DNA of 64,000 nt from CAZKUR01 sp964556005 (GTDB lineage Bacteria > Bacteroidota > Ignavibacteria > Ignavibacteriales > Ignavibacteriaceae), in the NCBI GenBank assembly GCA_964556005.1, contig CAZKUR010000007.1, positions 1 through 64,000 of the forward strand, read 5' to 3'. Made by a program: the position numbers and the translations under genes. This document shows, in pieces, positions 44,220-53,527 of the stretch (position 1 is its first letter; every line of letters begins with the position of its first letter). The notes below the pieces were generated by a model that saw nothing but the letters and a program-made list of their open reading frames with translations, was not told where the DNA came from and made no database searches.

Positions 44220-45469
44220 AAATGAAGAAATTTAATTTATATATTCTTTTGTTCTTATTAATCGCACTGCCGGCTTTTGCACAAAGCAGTACACCATATA
44301 CAAGATACGGAATCGGCGATCTTGATTACGCAAATTCTGCAAGAAGATCTTCGATAGGTTCATTAGGAACAGCCGTATTTGATAAAAATTTTATTAGTGT
44401 ATTGAATCCTGCCTCCTGGTCGGAAATTAACAATACAAGAGTCGAATTTAATTCGAGTTATTACGGATTATTCCTTAAGACAAATGATATCAATACTTAT
44501 TACGGTACGTTTGATGTTAAAGGTTTTAACTTTGCATTCCCGATAAGCGAAAAATATGGAATAAGCTCTGCTTTTGGTTTGGTTCCTTATTCTACTGTAA
44601 GCTACAATAGTGTAGTAAATTATTCATCGACTAACTCCACTGATGATTACTCGCTGCAATATAAAGGAGAAGGAGGGCTTACTAAGCTATTTATTGGCGG
44701 CTCATATAGGCTTCCGTTTAATTTATCTATTGGCGCAAGTTTTGATTATTATTTTGGGACTCTAAAATATTTTGCAAGTACAAATTTTATCAACAGCAGC
44801 AACTTGAATGCTACTTATGAGAAAAAACTGTCGCCGAAAGGATTAGGAACAACTATCGGTTTAATAAGTCCCGATTTTTCATCTTTATTTGGAAACGGTG
44901 TAATATCGAATTTTAGAATCGGTTTCAGTTTAAACTATATTGCGGCTTTGTCAACGGATACAATTTATTCTGCCGTATCTGCTACAGGCATAGATACTGT
45001 AAACTATGGCAGTACGGATATTAAAATTCCCAACCGATATTCGGTGGGAATGGCATTAACGCTAAATAAAAAGTTTCTTGTTTCTCTGGATTATTTATTT
45101 CAACCATGGAGTAAGTTTGTGTACCAGAATAAAACTTCCGGTTATTTACGCGATGCATCTAAATATAGTTTAGGATTTGAATATGATCCGGCTTATGAAC
45201 CTGGACAAACCTTCTGGGAACAAATAATTTGGCGTGCAGGTTTAAGTTTTGAGCAAACACAATATTTTATCGATGGTCAAGGTATAAATCAGTTTACTGT
45301 AGGTGGTGGATTTTCTCTACCATTAACATTGGAAAATACAATAGACGTTGGTATAAATTATTCTATGAGAGGCACAACGGAATTTAATTTAATAAAAGAA
45401 AATCTTCTCCAAATTAATTTCGGTATTAGTTTGGGAGATGTATGGTTCATTCGATATAAACCAAATTAA
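44216..45469 (+). CDS. Outer-membrane beta-barrel protein
   Basis: 417 residues with signal peptide (about 1-22, cleaved at AFA-QS). The mature part is built of alternating short strands with frequent aromatic residues and Gly, for example YGISSAFGLVPYSTVSYNS and LSIGASFDYYFGTLKYF. The N-terminal RYGIGDLDYANSARRSSIGSLGTAV is like that of FadL-related barrels of Bacteroidota. It forms an operon with the preceding lipoprotein, with which it may form an outer-membrane complex. Function unknown. Confidence 0.75.
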   Translation: MKMKKFNLYILLFLLIALPAFAQSSTPYTRYGIGDLDYANSARRSSIGSLGTAVFDKNFISVLNPASWSEINNTRVEFNSSYYGLFLKTNDINTYYGTFDVKGFNFAFPISEKYGISSAFGLVPYSTVSYNSVVNYSSTNSTDDYSLQYKGEGGLTKLFIGGSYRLPFNLSIGASFDYYFGTLKYFASTNFINSSNLNATYEKKLSPKGLGTTIGLISPDFSSLFGNGVISNFRIGFSLNYIAALSTDTIYSAVSATGIDTVNYGSTDIKIPNRYSVGMALTLNKKFLVSLDYLFQPWSKFVYQNKTSGYLRDASKYSLGFEYDPAYEPGQTFWEQIIWRAGLSFEQTQYFIDGQGINQFTVGGGFSLPLTLENTIDVGINYSMRGTTEFNLIKENLLQINFGISLGDVWFIRYKPN

Positions 45470-45493
45470 TAATATAAAAGTAAGGGTTATATT

Positions 45494-46551
45494 TTGAAAA
45501 AGTTATTTTTCATATCGGCTTCGATCATTTTAGCTGTTGCATTTTTCAACAATGCATCTTACGCAAAATACAATAAAAATTTAATTTCCAATCAATATTC
45601 TAGGATTGCTCCTGATGATTCAATGAAAGCACTTGAGCTTTATAGTCTTTTTTCGGAGTATTACAAGAATAAAGACTATTTAAGCGCCATGCCTTTCGGG
45701 TTTAAAGTTATGAATCAAGATCCGAAAAGATTTGCAAAATATTTTTACTACAAAATGGAAGATTTACTTTTTAAACTTCATGATTCAACTGAAGTAGATA
45801 GTACTATTAAAACCGAGATTAAAGATTCAATACTTTATGTTTATAATGCAGCGTTAAAATATTACCCGGCAGATAAAGGTTATTGGGAAGCTAAAAAAGC
45901 ATTTGTTTCCGAAACTTGGTTAAAAATACCCGCTGATACTGTTATAAATGAGTACGTACAGGCATTTAAAGATAATCCGAACTTACCGGATTTTTATTAT
46001 GATAGATTAGGGCAGCTTTATATAAATAATGCAACCGATAATAATGATTATAAAGAAAAAGCGATAGATATTTATGAGAAATTAAGTGAGAAAAATCCCA
46101 ATGATTCTCGATGGGATGATATACTGCAAACATTGGTAAAAAATATCGATCAGCTTGAACAGTTTGCAAAGAAAGCCTGGGAATTAAATAAAGAGGATAT
46201 CGGCAGAGCATGGAAATATGCACTTATTGCCGCTAAGGCAGGCGATTTTAAAAATGCTATAGTTCCGCTAGAGTTTTTAGTACAAAAAGATCCCAGCAGC
46301 ACTTCATATTGGACNNNNNNNNNNNNNNNNNNNNNNNNNNNNNNNNNNNNNNNNNNNNNNNNNNNNNNNNNNNNNNNNNNNNNNNNNNNNNNNNNNNNNN
46401 NNNNNNNNNNNNNNAGGATAGAATTAAAGCACTCCAGAATGCAATTCCATCCAAAGAAGATTATTTCTTTAGAGGCTATAAATCCGGTACCGTACTTCCA
46501 ATTAAAGGCGGATGTTACGGCTGGATCGACAGAAGCGTAACTGTGCCTTAA
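45494..46551 (+). CDS. Secreted TPR-like protein, interrupted by the assembly gap
   Basis: TTG start behind TAAGGG, signal peptide MKKLFFISASIILAVAFF and tetratricopeptide-like helical repeats through residue about 273. The sequence then runs into 100 N. The 3' part, in a different frame because the N count is arbitrary, reads DRIKALQNAIPSKEDYFF...RSVTVP and stops at 46551. The C-terminal CYGWIDRSVTVP looks like a genuine end. The two parts almost certainly form one gene of unknown true length. TPR proteins of this type act as scaffolds in envelope complexes. It is the third gene of the lipoprotein-barrel-TPR set. Confidence 0.75.
46315..46414. other. Assembly gap of 100 N
   Basis: Exactly 100 undetermined bases inside the TPR gene. 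This round number is a scaffolding placeholder, so downstream coordinates and the frame across the gap carry no information. Confidence 1.
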
Positions 46552-46602
46552 TTGACATTTTATAAGCAATAAGTGTCGGTTAAATTAAACCATGAAATTA
46601 GG

Positions 46603-46642
46603 AGGTTCCGGTGTTTTAGAACTCCGGAACCTTTTTTATTTT
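46603..46642 (+). terminator. Intrinsic terminator after the TPR gene
   Basis: Perfect 9-bp stem AGGTTCCGG / CCGGAACCT with a 12-base loop followed by TTTTTATTTTT. It ends the glgA-to-TPR group and precedes glyA by 40 bases. Confidence 0.9.
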
Positions 46643-46681
46643 TGTATAACTTATATCATTCATTAATAAAAAGAAGTTAAA

Positions 46682-47977
46682 ATGTTTACCGCTTTAAAGA
46701 AAGACGAAAAAATTTTTGAAATAATGTCGCTCGAGACAAAACGTCAGCGCGAAAAATTAGAATTAATTGCATCGGAAAATTTTGTCAGTTCTGCAGTGCT
46801 CGAAGCTGCAGGTTCGGTTTTGACAAATAAATATGCCGAAGGGTATCCCGGTAAAAGATATTACGGAGGCTGTGAATTTGTTGATATGGCCGAAGATATT
46901 GCAAGAGAAAGATTAAAAAAGTTGTTCAATGCCGAATATGTTAATGTACAGCCTCATAGTGGCTCGCAGGCAAATATGGCTGTATTCATGACATTCTTAA
47001 AACCTGGTGATAAATTTTTAGGTCTAAGTTTAGCACATGGCGGCCATCTCACTCACGGTTCGCCTGTGAATTTTTCGGGAAAGCTTTACGAGGCAGTCGG
47101 TTATACCTTAAATAAGGAAACCAGAGTACTTGATTATAATTTAATTGAGGATCTTGCAAAGAAAGAGAAACCAAAATTAATTATCACCGGAGCCAGTGCA
47201 TATCCGAGGGAATGGGATTATGCAAAGTTCAGAGAAATTGCCGATAAAGTCGGTGCATTTTTAGTTTGCGATATGGCTCATCCTGCCGGCTTAATTGCAA
47301 AAGGATTGCTTAATAATCCTTTGCCTTATTGCGATGTTGTAACTTCCACAACCCATAAAACATTGAGAGGCCCCCGCGGCGGAATAATTCTAGTCGGAAA
47401 AGATAAAGAAAACTCATGGGGAATTAAAACTCCGAAAGGCGATAGGACCAAATTAATTTCTGAACTACTTGATAGCACTGTTATGCCCGGAATTCAAGGT
47501 GGACCATTGATGCACATAATAATGGCAAAAGCAGTTGCATTCGGTGAGGCGTTAAGCGATTCTTTCAAAGTTTATGTTGAACAGGTAGTTAAAAATTCAA
47601 TGGCGTTGGCGGAAAAATTAATTGAATTCGATTTTGATTTAATTTCAGGCGGAACAGATAATCATCTGATGTTAATCGATCTTACAAATAAGAATATAAC
47701 AGGCAAGCAGGCTGAAAAAGCTCTTGAAGCGGCGGGAATAACCGTGAATAAAAATATGGTTCCGTTCGATCAGAGAAGCCCTTTTGTTACCAGCGGAATA
47801 AGAATAGGAACGCCTGCAGTAACTACCAGGGGAATGAAAGTAAATGAAATGAAAAAAATTGCTGAATTCATAAACCGGGCAGTTTCAAACTTTGAAAGTG
47901 AAAGTGAACTGAAAAATATTGAAAAAGAAGTTAAAGAACTCTGTACCGGCTTTCCGTTATATCCCGGTTTAGTTTAA
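46682..47977 (+). CDS. glyA: Serine hydroxymethyltransferase
   Basis: 431 residues. It has the typical opening RQREKLELIASENFVS, the YAEGYPGKRYYGGC segment, PLP-lysine motif TTHKTLRGPRGG and C-terminal TSGIRIGTPAVTTRG. It interconverts serine and glycine, loading THF with one carbon. It shares the folate pool with the FtcD/cyclodeaminase genes at 37-39 kb but is not adjacent to them. Confidence 0.97.
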   Translation: MFTALKKDEKIFEIMSLETKRQREKLELIASENFVSSAVLEAAGSVLTNKYAEGYPGKRYYGGCEFVDMAEDIARERLKKLFNAEYVNVQPHSGSQANMAVFMTFLKPGDKFLGLSLAHGGHLTHGSPVNFSGKLYEAVGYTLNKETRVLDYNLIEDLAKKEKPKLIITGASAYPREWDYAKFREIADKVGAFLVCDMAHPAGLIAKGLLNNPLPYCDVVTSTTHKTLRGPRGGIILVGKDKENSWGIKTPKGDRTKLISELLDSTVMPGIQGGPLMHIIMAKAVAFGEALSDSFKVYVEQVVKNSMALAEKLIEFDFDLISGGTDNHLMLIDLTNKNITGKQAEKALEAAGITVNKNMVPFDQRSPFVTSGIRIGTPAVTTRGMKVNEMKKIAEFINRAVSNFESESELKNIEKEVKELCTGFPLYPGLV

Positions 47978-47989
47978 AGTGAAAAAAAA

Positions 47990-48757
47990 TTGGCAAACAA
48001 AGAATTAGTAAAAAGCGAAGCAGATTTAGACGAAGATCCTGAGAATAACGGAACCGAAATGACTTTCCTCGAACATTTAGAGGAACTTCGCTGGCGTATC
48101 ATCTATTCTTTAATAGGCTTAATAGCCGGCGCCATAATCTGCTGGATATTTATTAATTTCTTAGTCGATGTTATTCTGCTGAAACCTGCAAGAGATTCAG
48201 GTATTCATTTGCAAAACCTAAGACCATTCGGCCAGTTAATGGTCTATTTTCAGATTGCAATTATCGGTGGAATAATACTAAGCTTACCGAACTTATTTTT
48301 TCAGTTATGGAAGTTCATTGCCCCAGCATTAAAAAGCAAAGAAAGAAAATATATTATATGGATAGTATTGTTTTCAACACTGAGTTTTTTAATAGGAATT
48401 GTCTTTGCTTACTATGCACTATTACCTTTTACACTTAAATTCATCGGGCATTTCGGATCACCGCAGATTGAAAACAATTTTGCAATTGACGAATACATGT
48501 CAATAATTATAAGTGTAATGTTAGGGTGCGGTGTAGTCTTTGAACTTCCGTTGATTTCTTACTTTTTAACTAAAGTCGGAATTCTAAAACCTGAATACAT
48601 GAGAAAATACCGGAGGTATGCTATTGTTGGAATTTTGGTATTAGCAGCTTTCTTAACTCCGCCTGATCCGGCTTCACAGGTAGTTCTTGCAGTTCCGTTG
48701 GTTTTATTATATGAAATAAGTATATTCATCTCAAAAATTGCAGTAAAGAAATCTTGA
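47990..48757 (+). CDS. tatC: Twin-arginine translocase subunit TatC
   Basis: 255 residues with six membrane helices. TFLEHLEELRWRIIYSL is the conserved N-terminal cytoplasmic binding site for twin-arginine signals. The KYRRYAIVGILVLAAFLTPPDP segment is the conserved late region. It starts at TTG 47990. The prenyl synthase gene overlaps its stop by four bases. tatA/tatB are not in the window. Confidence 0.95.
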   Translation: MANKELVKSEADLDEDPENNGTEMTFLEHLEELRWRIIYSLIGLIAGAIICWIFINFLVDVILLKPARDSGIHLQNLRPFGQLMVYFQIAIIGGIILSLPNLFFQLWKFIAPALKSKERKYIIWIVLFSTLSFLIGIVFAYYALLPFTLKFIGHFGSPQIENNFAIDEYMSIIISVMLGCGVVFELPLISYFLTKVGILKPEYMRKYRRYAIVGILVLAAFLTPPDPASQVVLAVPLVLLYEISIFISKIAVKKS

Positions 48758-49734
48758 TAAAAAACGAACTTTCCAAAATAAGTCAACCGATAAAATCCGA
48801 AATACAAGAATTCAATGAGATTTTTAAAAAATCGATGAGTTCCAAAGTCGGACTTGTAGATCTCGTTACAAGATATTTACTAAGGCAAAAAGGAAAGAAA
48901 ATCCGTCCGTTGCTGGTTCTTCTCTCGGCAAAAGTTGCCGGGGAGATAAATGAAAGAACTTACCGCGGTGCAGTTTTGGTTGAATTGCTGCATACAGCTA
49001 CTCTGATTCATGATGATGTTGTCGATAATGCAGATAGAAGAAGAGGCGTATGGTCAATCAATAGAGTATTTAAAAATAAAATAGCAGTCTTGATGGGTGA
49101 TTACTTGCTTTCAAGAGGCTTGTTAATTGCAGTTGAAGGAAATGATTATGACTTTTTGAAGGTGATTACCAACGCAGTAAAACGTATGTCAGAGGGGGAA
49201 TTGCTGCAGATTCAAAAAACCAGGAAACTCAACATCGACGAAGAAACTTACTTCCAGGTAATTTCGGATAAAACCGCATCGCTTCTCGAAACCTGCTGCC
49301 TGATTGGTGCATTGAGTGCAACAAAAGATGAAAAATATCATTCGGCAATGAAGCAGTTCGGATCGGCAATCGGAATGGCATTTCAAATTCAAGATGATAT
49401 TCTCGATTATGAAGGTACTTCTAGTTTAATCGGAAAACCGGTAGGAGGTGATATCAAAGAAAAGAAGATTACCCTTCCTCTTATTTATTCACTCAACCAG
49501 GTTTCAAATTCGGAAGCGAGCGAGATAAAAAAAATAATTAAAAACGGGAATGATAAAATAAAAATAAAAAAAGTCGTTGACTTCGTAAGAGAAAACGGCG
49601 GTATAAATTATGCAATTAAAACTGCGCAAAATTTTTCAAATCAAGCAAAAGACGTTTTAAAAATATTCCCCGATTCTCCAGGCAAGCTGGCATTGGAGGC
49701 CGTGGTTGAATTTGTTATAAACAGGAAAAACTGA
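48754..49734 (+). CDS. Polyprenyl diphosphate synthase
   Basis: 326-residue trans-prenyltransferase. The first Asp-rich motif is LIHDDVVDNADRRRG and the second QIQDDILD. It lengthens allylic diphosphates with IPP. Length and the residues before the first motif fit an all-trans long-chain (octaprenyl/heptaprenyl) synthase for the menaquinone side chain, but farnesyl or geranylgeranyl synthase is not excluded. TTG start in a TTGA overlap with tatC. Confidence 0.92.
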   Translation: MIKNELSKISQPIKSEIQEFNEIFKKSMSSKVGLVDLVTRYLLRQKGKKIRPLLVLLSAKVAGEINERTYRGAVLVELLHTATLIHDDVVDNADRRRGVWSINRVFKNKIAVLMGDYLLSRGLLIAVEGNDYDFLKVITNAVKRMSEGELLQIQKTRKLNIDEETYFQVISDKTASLLETCCLIGALSATKDEKYHSAMKQFGSAIGMAFQIQDDILDYEGTSSLIGKPVGGDIKEKKITLPLIYSLNQVSNSEASEIKKIIKNGNDKIKIKKVVDFVRENGGINYAIKTAQNFSNQAKDVLKIFPDSPGKLALEAVVEFVINRKN

Positions 49735-49844
49735 AAATAAGTAAAAAGTTAAAACTCAATTTTTCAGCCAAAACCTTAGCTTCTCTGGAAAGTCAAAAAG
49801 AATAGATGGCAAAAGTTAAAATAGTCTTTCTGCTTACTTTTCTA

Positions 49845-50348
49845 TCAAATGTTTTTTTTTGAATTTGCTTTCTTTAACTCATCTTCAAATGCAAATCCTT
49901 TTACAGGCTCACGGAGTGAAAGTACCGGGCATGGAGCTTTTCTTACAACTTTTTCCGCCGTGCTTCCGAATAATATATGTTCAACTCCCGTATGGCCGTG
50001 AGTGGCTATAATTATCAAATCAATATTATTTGACGCTGCAGTTTCTATTATTTCGATATACGGTTTCCCGGTTTTAACGTGGAGGTTTACCCTAGTTTCC
50101 GGTGGGATTTCTTTTTTAGCCAACTTTTCCAATTCTTCCTGAGCGCGCTTATCCATCTCAAGATCCATTGACGGAATTGCAATTTGACCCATGCTGAAAT
50201 CCGGTGGATAAATTACAGGTTCGATAACGTAAACAAGGTGTAATTCTGCATTAAAGAATTTTACGAAGTTAACGGAATATTTTAATGCGCTTTTTGAATA
50301 ATCCGAAAAGTCTATTGGAACTAATACTCTTTTTATATTAGGTTCCAT
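49845..50348 (-). CDS. Universal stress protein (UspA family)
   Basis: 167 residues. KRVLVPIDFSDYSKSALKYSV opening and the ATP-binding GHTGVEHILFGSTAEKV (G-x2-G-x9-G-S type) are clear. A hydrophobic-acidic insertion EPVIYPPDFSMGQ lies near residues 40-65. Its start overlaps the end of the cyclic-nucleotide-binding gene by 11 bases, so the pair is cotranscribed. Likely a nucleotide-responsive stress regulator. Confidence 0.92.
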   Translation of the reverse strand: MEPNIKRVLVPIDFSDYSKSALKYSVNFVKFFNAELHLVYVIEPVIYPPDFSMGQIAIPSMDLEMDKRAQEELEKLAKKEIPPETRVNLHVKTGKPYIEIIETAASNNIDLIIIATHGHTGVEHILFGSTAEKVVRKAPCPVLSLREPVKGFAFEDELKKANSKKNI

Positions 50349-50895
50349 AATTGTTCTCCGATTTTATTTTTGATTGGCTTACTAATTTAAAATAATCGTC
50401 GTTTATATTTCTTAAACGTGTGGCAATGATTTTTTCCATTCCTTGAACTATTTTTATTCCTTTCTTCGGGTAAGCGGTAATATAGTCATCAAGATCGGGT
50501 TTGAATATAACCGCAATCTGAGAATCGGTTTTCGAAATCGCCGAAGCGGATCTTTTCTCTTCATCGACTAAAGCAAGCTCGCCAAAAAAATCACCCTTAC
50601 CGAAATTAGCTAAAGAAAAAGAATTTCCGCTTTCATCAACTCGCTGGATAATCACTTCACCTTCGTTTATTATAAATAATCCGATACCCGGATCGTTTTG
50701 GTAAAAAATATATTCGCCGGCGAGATAATTTCTTAAATGAGTAATGTTAAGCAACTGGGTTATATCCTTTTTAGTCAATTGCTTAAAGATTGGAATAGTA
50801 TTAATCAATAACCGAAAATCATTTCTCTCGGTTGATGTATTAAATATATTGGACCAAAAGCTGCTGTGAATAAACCTTTTATTTTTATCGGCCAT
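50338..50895 (-). CDS. Cyclic-nucleotide-binding domain protein
   Basis: 185 residues, a single CNB domain (about 35-160) with GEYIFYQNDPGIGLFIINEGEV and the phosphate-binding cassette FGELALVDEEKRSASA. There is no DNA-binding helix-turn-helix, so it is not a Crp-type transcription factor; in this gene pair with UspA it may signal by direct protein contact. Whether it still binds cNMP is not decided by sequence. Confidence 0.88.
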   Translation of the reverse strand: MADKNKRFIHSSFWSNIFNTSTERNDFRLLINTIPIFKQLTKKDITQLLNITHLRNYLAGEYIFYQNDPGIGLFIINEGEVIIQRVDESGNSFSLANFGKGDFFGELALVDEEKRSASAISKTDSQIAVIFKPDLDDYITAYPKKGIKIVQGMEKIIATRLRNINDDYFKLVSQSKIKSENNYGT

Positions 50896-50906
50896 TTGAT
50901 CTCCTT

Positions 50907-51659
50907 TTAATTAAATAATCCCGATTCCGCTACGCGCCATAATTTTTGACATGGGAATTTGTTCTCATACAATGCCCGTCCAACTATCACCGAATCAATA
51001 CCGTATTGCATCAAATTTTGTATATCTAATAATTCATCTTTATTTCGAACTCCCCCTGAATGAGTAATTTTAGCATTAGAAAATTCAGCAATTTCTTTGG
51101 ATAATTCAAGGTTTGGTCCTTTTAAAGTTCCGTTTCTTTTAACGTCGGTTACAATAAAACGCTCAATACCGATTGCTTTCATTTTTTTTGCAAAATCGAG
51201 ATATTTAATCCCGGTTCTAACTTTTCTTCCTCTAATTACAATTTCATTATCTATAATATCCAGCGAAACAGCGATTTTAATCGGGCCGTTTGCTTCGAAA
51301 AGCTTAATGAAGTCTTCCTGTTTTTCGATTGCCATGCTGCCGATTACGAGCCGGCTTACGCCTAAATCCATTAATATTTTTGCATCTTCAATGCTTCGAA
51401 TGCCTCCTGCATATTCAACCGGTATTACAATTGATGAACACATCTTTTCAATGATTTTAAGATTTTTTTTCGATTGGTCTTTGACGGCATCAAAATCAAC
51501 AACATGTAAAATTTTTGCATTCTCAGCTCTCCAAATTTTTGCCATCTCCACCGGATCGCTTCCATATTCTTTACAGTCCAATTCTGGAATACCCTGAACA
51601 ATTCTAACCGTTTTACCGTTTTTAATGTCAATCGATGGAATAACTAATAAATATCGCAT
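50907..51659 (-). CDS. hisA: HisA-like phosphoribosyl isomerase
   Basis: 250 residues from MRYLLVIPSIDIKNGK. The TIM-barrel contains the two catalytic Asp of HisA/HisF-type enzymes (IPSID and VSLD), the phosphate-binding GGIRS and GGVRN loops, and TDVKRNGTLKGPN, close to the HisA consensus. In HisA the enzyme converts ProFAR to PRFAR in histidine synthesis. No other his gene is near. The frame extends upstream with ATGs at 51677 and 51737; I chose the one that matches the family start. A HisA homologue outside a his operon could be the sole copy or a paralogue. Confidence 0.8.
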   Translation of the reverse strand: MRYLLVIPSIDIKNGKTVRIVQGIPELDCKEYGSDPVEMAKIWRAENAKILHVVDFDAVKDQSKKNLKIIEKMCSSIVIPVEYAGGIRSIEDAKILMDLGVSRLVIGSMAIEKQEDFIKLFEANGPIKIAVSLDIIDNEIVIRGRKVRTGIKYLDFAKKMKAIGIERFIVTDVKRNGTLKGPNLELSKEIAEFSNAKITHSGGVRNKDELLDIQNLMQYGIDSVIVGRALYENKFPCQKLWRVAESGLFN

Positions 51660-51737
51660 CACCGGTTTTCCATTCATATTATTATACAATTTCTCTTTTA
51701 TTAAAATCAAATTCAGTAAAATAGTTCCATAAATCAA

Positions 51738-52066
51738 GAATTATAAGTAGTTTTATTTCCATATAAGAGAAAAAGTGATTAGTAAAACAATTAAATAAGA
51801 AATTGATTCTGACGTATTTAAGTATGAGCAAATTTTATATAAATTGCGCCTTTCATTCCCTTAAGATCATTCAGTATAAAAATATTTGAGATTGATGTAA
51901 TTTTCTCAAATTTAGTTAATCTTGGCTCTAAAAAATAAACATTTGGGTTTTCAAAAAAAATATTCTGCTTTTTTAGATTAAATTGGCAATAAATTTAAAT
52001 TAAAAATATGCTTAAAACGGACGAATTTCTTGACTTTTCTAACGATATTAAGCATATTTATTTCCA
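51738..52066. other. Intergenic region between divergent hisA-like and hydrolase genes
   Basis: About 330 bases (about 410 if the later hisA-like start is right), AT-rich, without an ORF or RNA gene. The only structure I see is the 12-bp inverted repeat at 52004-52059. Confidence 0.5.
52004..52059. repeat. 12-bp inverted repeat before the hydrolase start
   Basis: AAATATGCTTAA (52004-52015) and TTAAGCATATTT (52048-52059) are a perfect inverted pair separated by 32 bases. The second arm ends eight bases before the ATG at 52067. It could be a regulator binding pair or an mRNA hairpin near the ribosome site. Confidence 0.6.
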
Positions 52067-52900
52067 ATGAACAAAGATTTTGTGTTATTAACAGGTAAAA
52101 ACAATCAATTAAGAATTACCGCATTCGGAATTGAAAATATTAAAAATGCTTTCTGTATTATTTTTGTGCATGGTTTTAAAGGATTCAAAGATTGGGGCTT
52201 TGGTCCTTACTGCGGGAGATTTTTTGCCGACAAATCATACTTTGTTTTAACATTTAATTTTTCACATAATGGAATAGGTGAAAATTCAACTGAATTTACA
52301 GAGCTTAATAAATTTGCAGAAAATACAATTTCTTTAGAAATTAGTGAGCTATCTGAATTGATAGATGCTTATTTAAACGGTTATTTCGGCAAAACTGAAA
52401 ATAATAAGATTGGGCTAATTGGCCACAGTAGAGGAGGCGGTGTCTCAATTTTAACAGCAAGAAATAAAAATAGTATAAATTCGGCTGCACTCTGGTCATC
52501 TGTTACTGATTTTGACCGTTATACGAATAGGCAAAAAGAAGAATGGAAAAAAAGAGGCTACATTGAGATACTCAATACGCGAACGAAACAAAAAATGAAA
52601 ATAAATAAATCTTTTTTAGAGGATATTGAAAGAAATAAAGAGGACATATTAAATATTAAAAAATCAGTGAGTGAATTTAACAGGCCGCTGCTCATGATTC
52701 ACGGAGAACAGGATCTTACGATACCGGTTAAAGAAGTATATCAACTCTATGAAGTTTCCGATAAGAGTAAAACGGAAATATTTTCTATACCACATACCGG
52801 CCATACTTTTGATGTTCAGCATCCGTTTAACGGAAGCAATCCCAAATTCGATTTAGTTTTAAATAAAACCTTCGATTTTTTTCAAAAGAACTTAAATTAA
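52067..52900 (+). CDS. Alpha/beta hydrolase
   Basis: 277 residues with an alpha/beta-hydrolase fold: oxyanion region VHGFKGFKDWG, nucleophile elbow GHSRGGG (Ser), later MIHGEQDLTIPV (acid Asp) and SIPHTGHTFD (His). It resembles the dienelactone hydrolase/BAAT/S9-like esterases. The substrate is not recognisable. Ten bases separate it from bioY, so it may be cotranscribed, but I see no biotin-related feature in it: a BioH role is possible only by position. Confidence 0.82.
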   Translation: MNKDFVLLTGKNNQLRITAFGIENIKNAFCIIFVHGFKGFKDWGFGPYCGRFFADKSYFVLTFNFSHNGIGENSTEFTELNKFAENTISLEISELSELIDAYLNGYFGKTENNKIGLIGHSRGGGVSILTARNKNSINSAALWSSVTDFDRYTNRQKEEWKKRGYIEILNTRTKQKMKINKSFLEDIERNKEDILNIKKSVSEFNRPLLMIHGEQDLTIPVKEVYQLYEVSDKSKTEIFSIPHTGHTFDVQHPFNGSNPKFDLVLNKTFDFFQKNLN

Positions 52901-52910
52901 GGAAAAACAT

Positions 52911-53492
52911 ATGTCGATAAATGAAAACATTTCATCAAATAAATTACTTAATGCTTTTGCTGTTGCAAAATCTAAAGATATTATATGGATTATAACTTTC
53001 GCAGTCTTAACTGCTATAGGAGCACAAATTGCGATACCGGTTCAGCCGGTTCCGTTTACATTTCAAACGATGTTTGTAATTTTAGCTGGTGCGTTTTTAG
53101 GTTCAAAAAATGGAGCCTATAGTCAATTCGTTTATTTATTTTTAGGATGTATCGGGCTTCCGGTGTTTGCACAAACTCCTGATGTTTCTATCGGTATTGC
53201 AAAATTATTCGGTCCGACCGGCGGTTATTTATTGGCATTTCCTGTTGGAGCTTTTGTTACCGGTTATATTATTGAGAGAATGAAGAATCCTATCGCGATT
53301 GTTTTAGCTTTGTTCTTAGGCAATACAATAATAATTTTATTGGGAACAATTTTCTTGGGCGCTTTTTATTTACATGATTTTTCCCAGGCATTTGAATTAG
53401 GAGCAGCATTATTTTCCATTTGGATGATCGCAAAAATAATTGCCGCTTCTTCGATCTATTTCAGCGTGAAGAAAATTAAAAAGACTAAATAA
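52911..53492 (+). CDS. bioY: Biotin transporter BioY
   Basis: 193 residues with six predicted membrane helices. IAIPVQPVPFTFQTMFVILAGAFLG and the GGYLLAFPVGAFVTGYI segment are the BioY signatures. It is the substrate-binding S component of an ECF-type biotin importer; the energising module is elsewhere or it works alone. It provides the cofactor needed by the biotin carboxylase genes at 16-18 kb. Confidence 0.93.
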   Translation: MSINENISSNKLLNAFAVAKSKDIIWIITFAVLTAIGAQIAIPVQPVPFTFQTMFVILAGAFLGSKNGAYSQFVYLFLGCIGLPVFAQTPDVSIGIAKLFGPTGGYLLAFPVGAFVTGYIIERMKNPIAIVLALFLGNTIIILLGTIFLGAFYLHDFSQAFELGAALFSIWMIAKIIAASSIYFSVKKIKKTK

Positions 53493-53527
53493 TATTTGAT
53501 AAAAATCTAAACAAAAATTTTTAATAA

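Noticed and set aside
51097..51597. 166-codon open frame on the plus strand within the HisA-like gene
   Set aside because: Antisense shadow of a conserved TIM-barrel gene; its composition mirrors the complementary codons.
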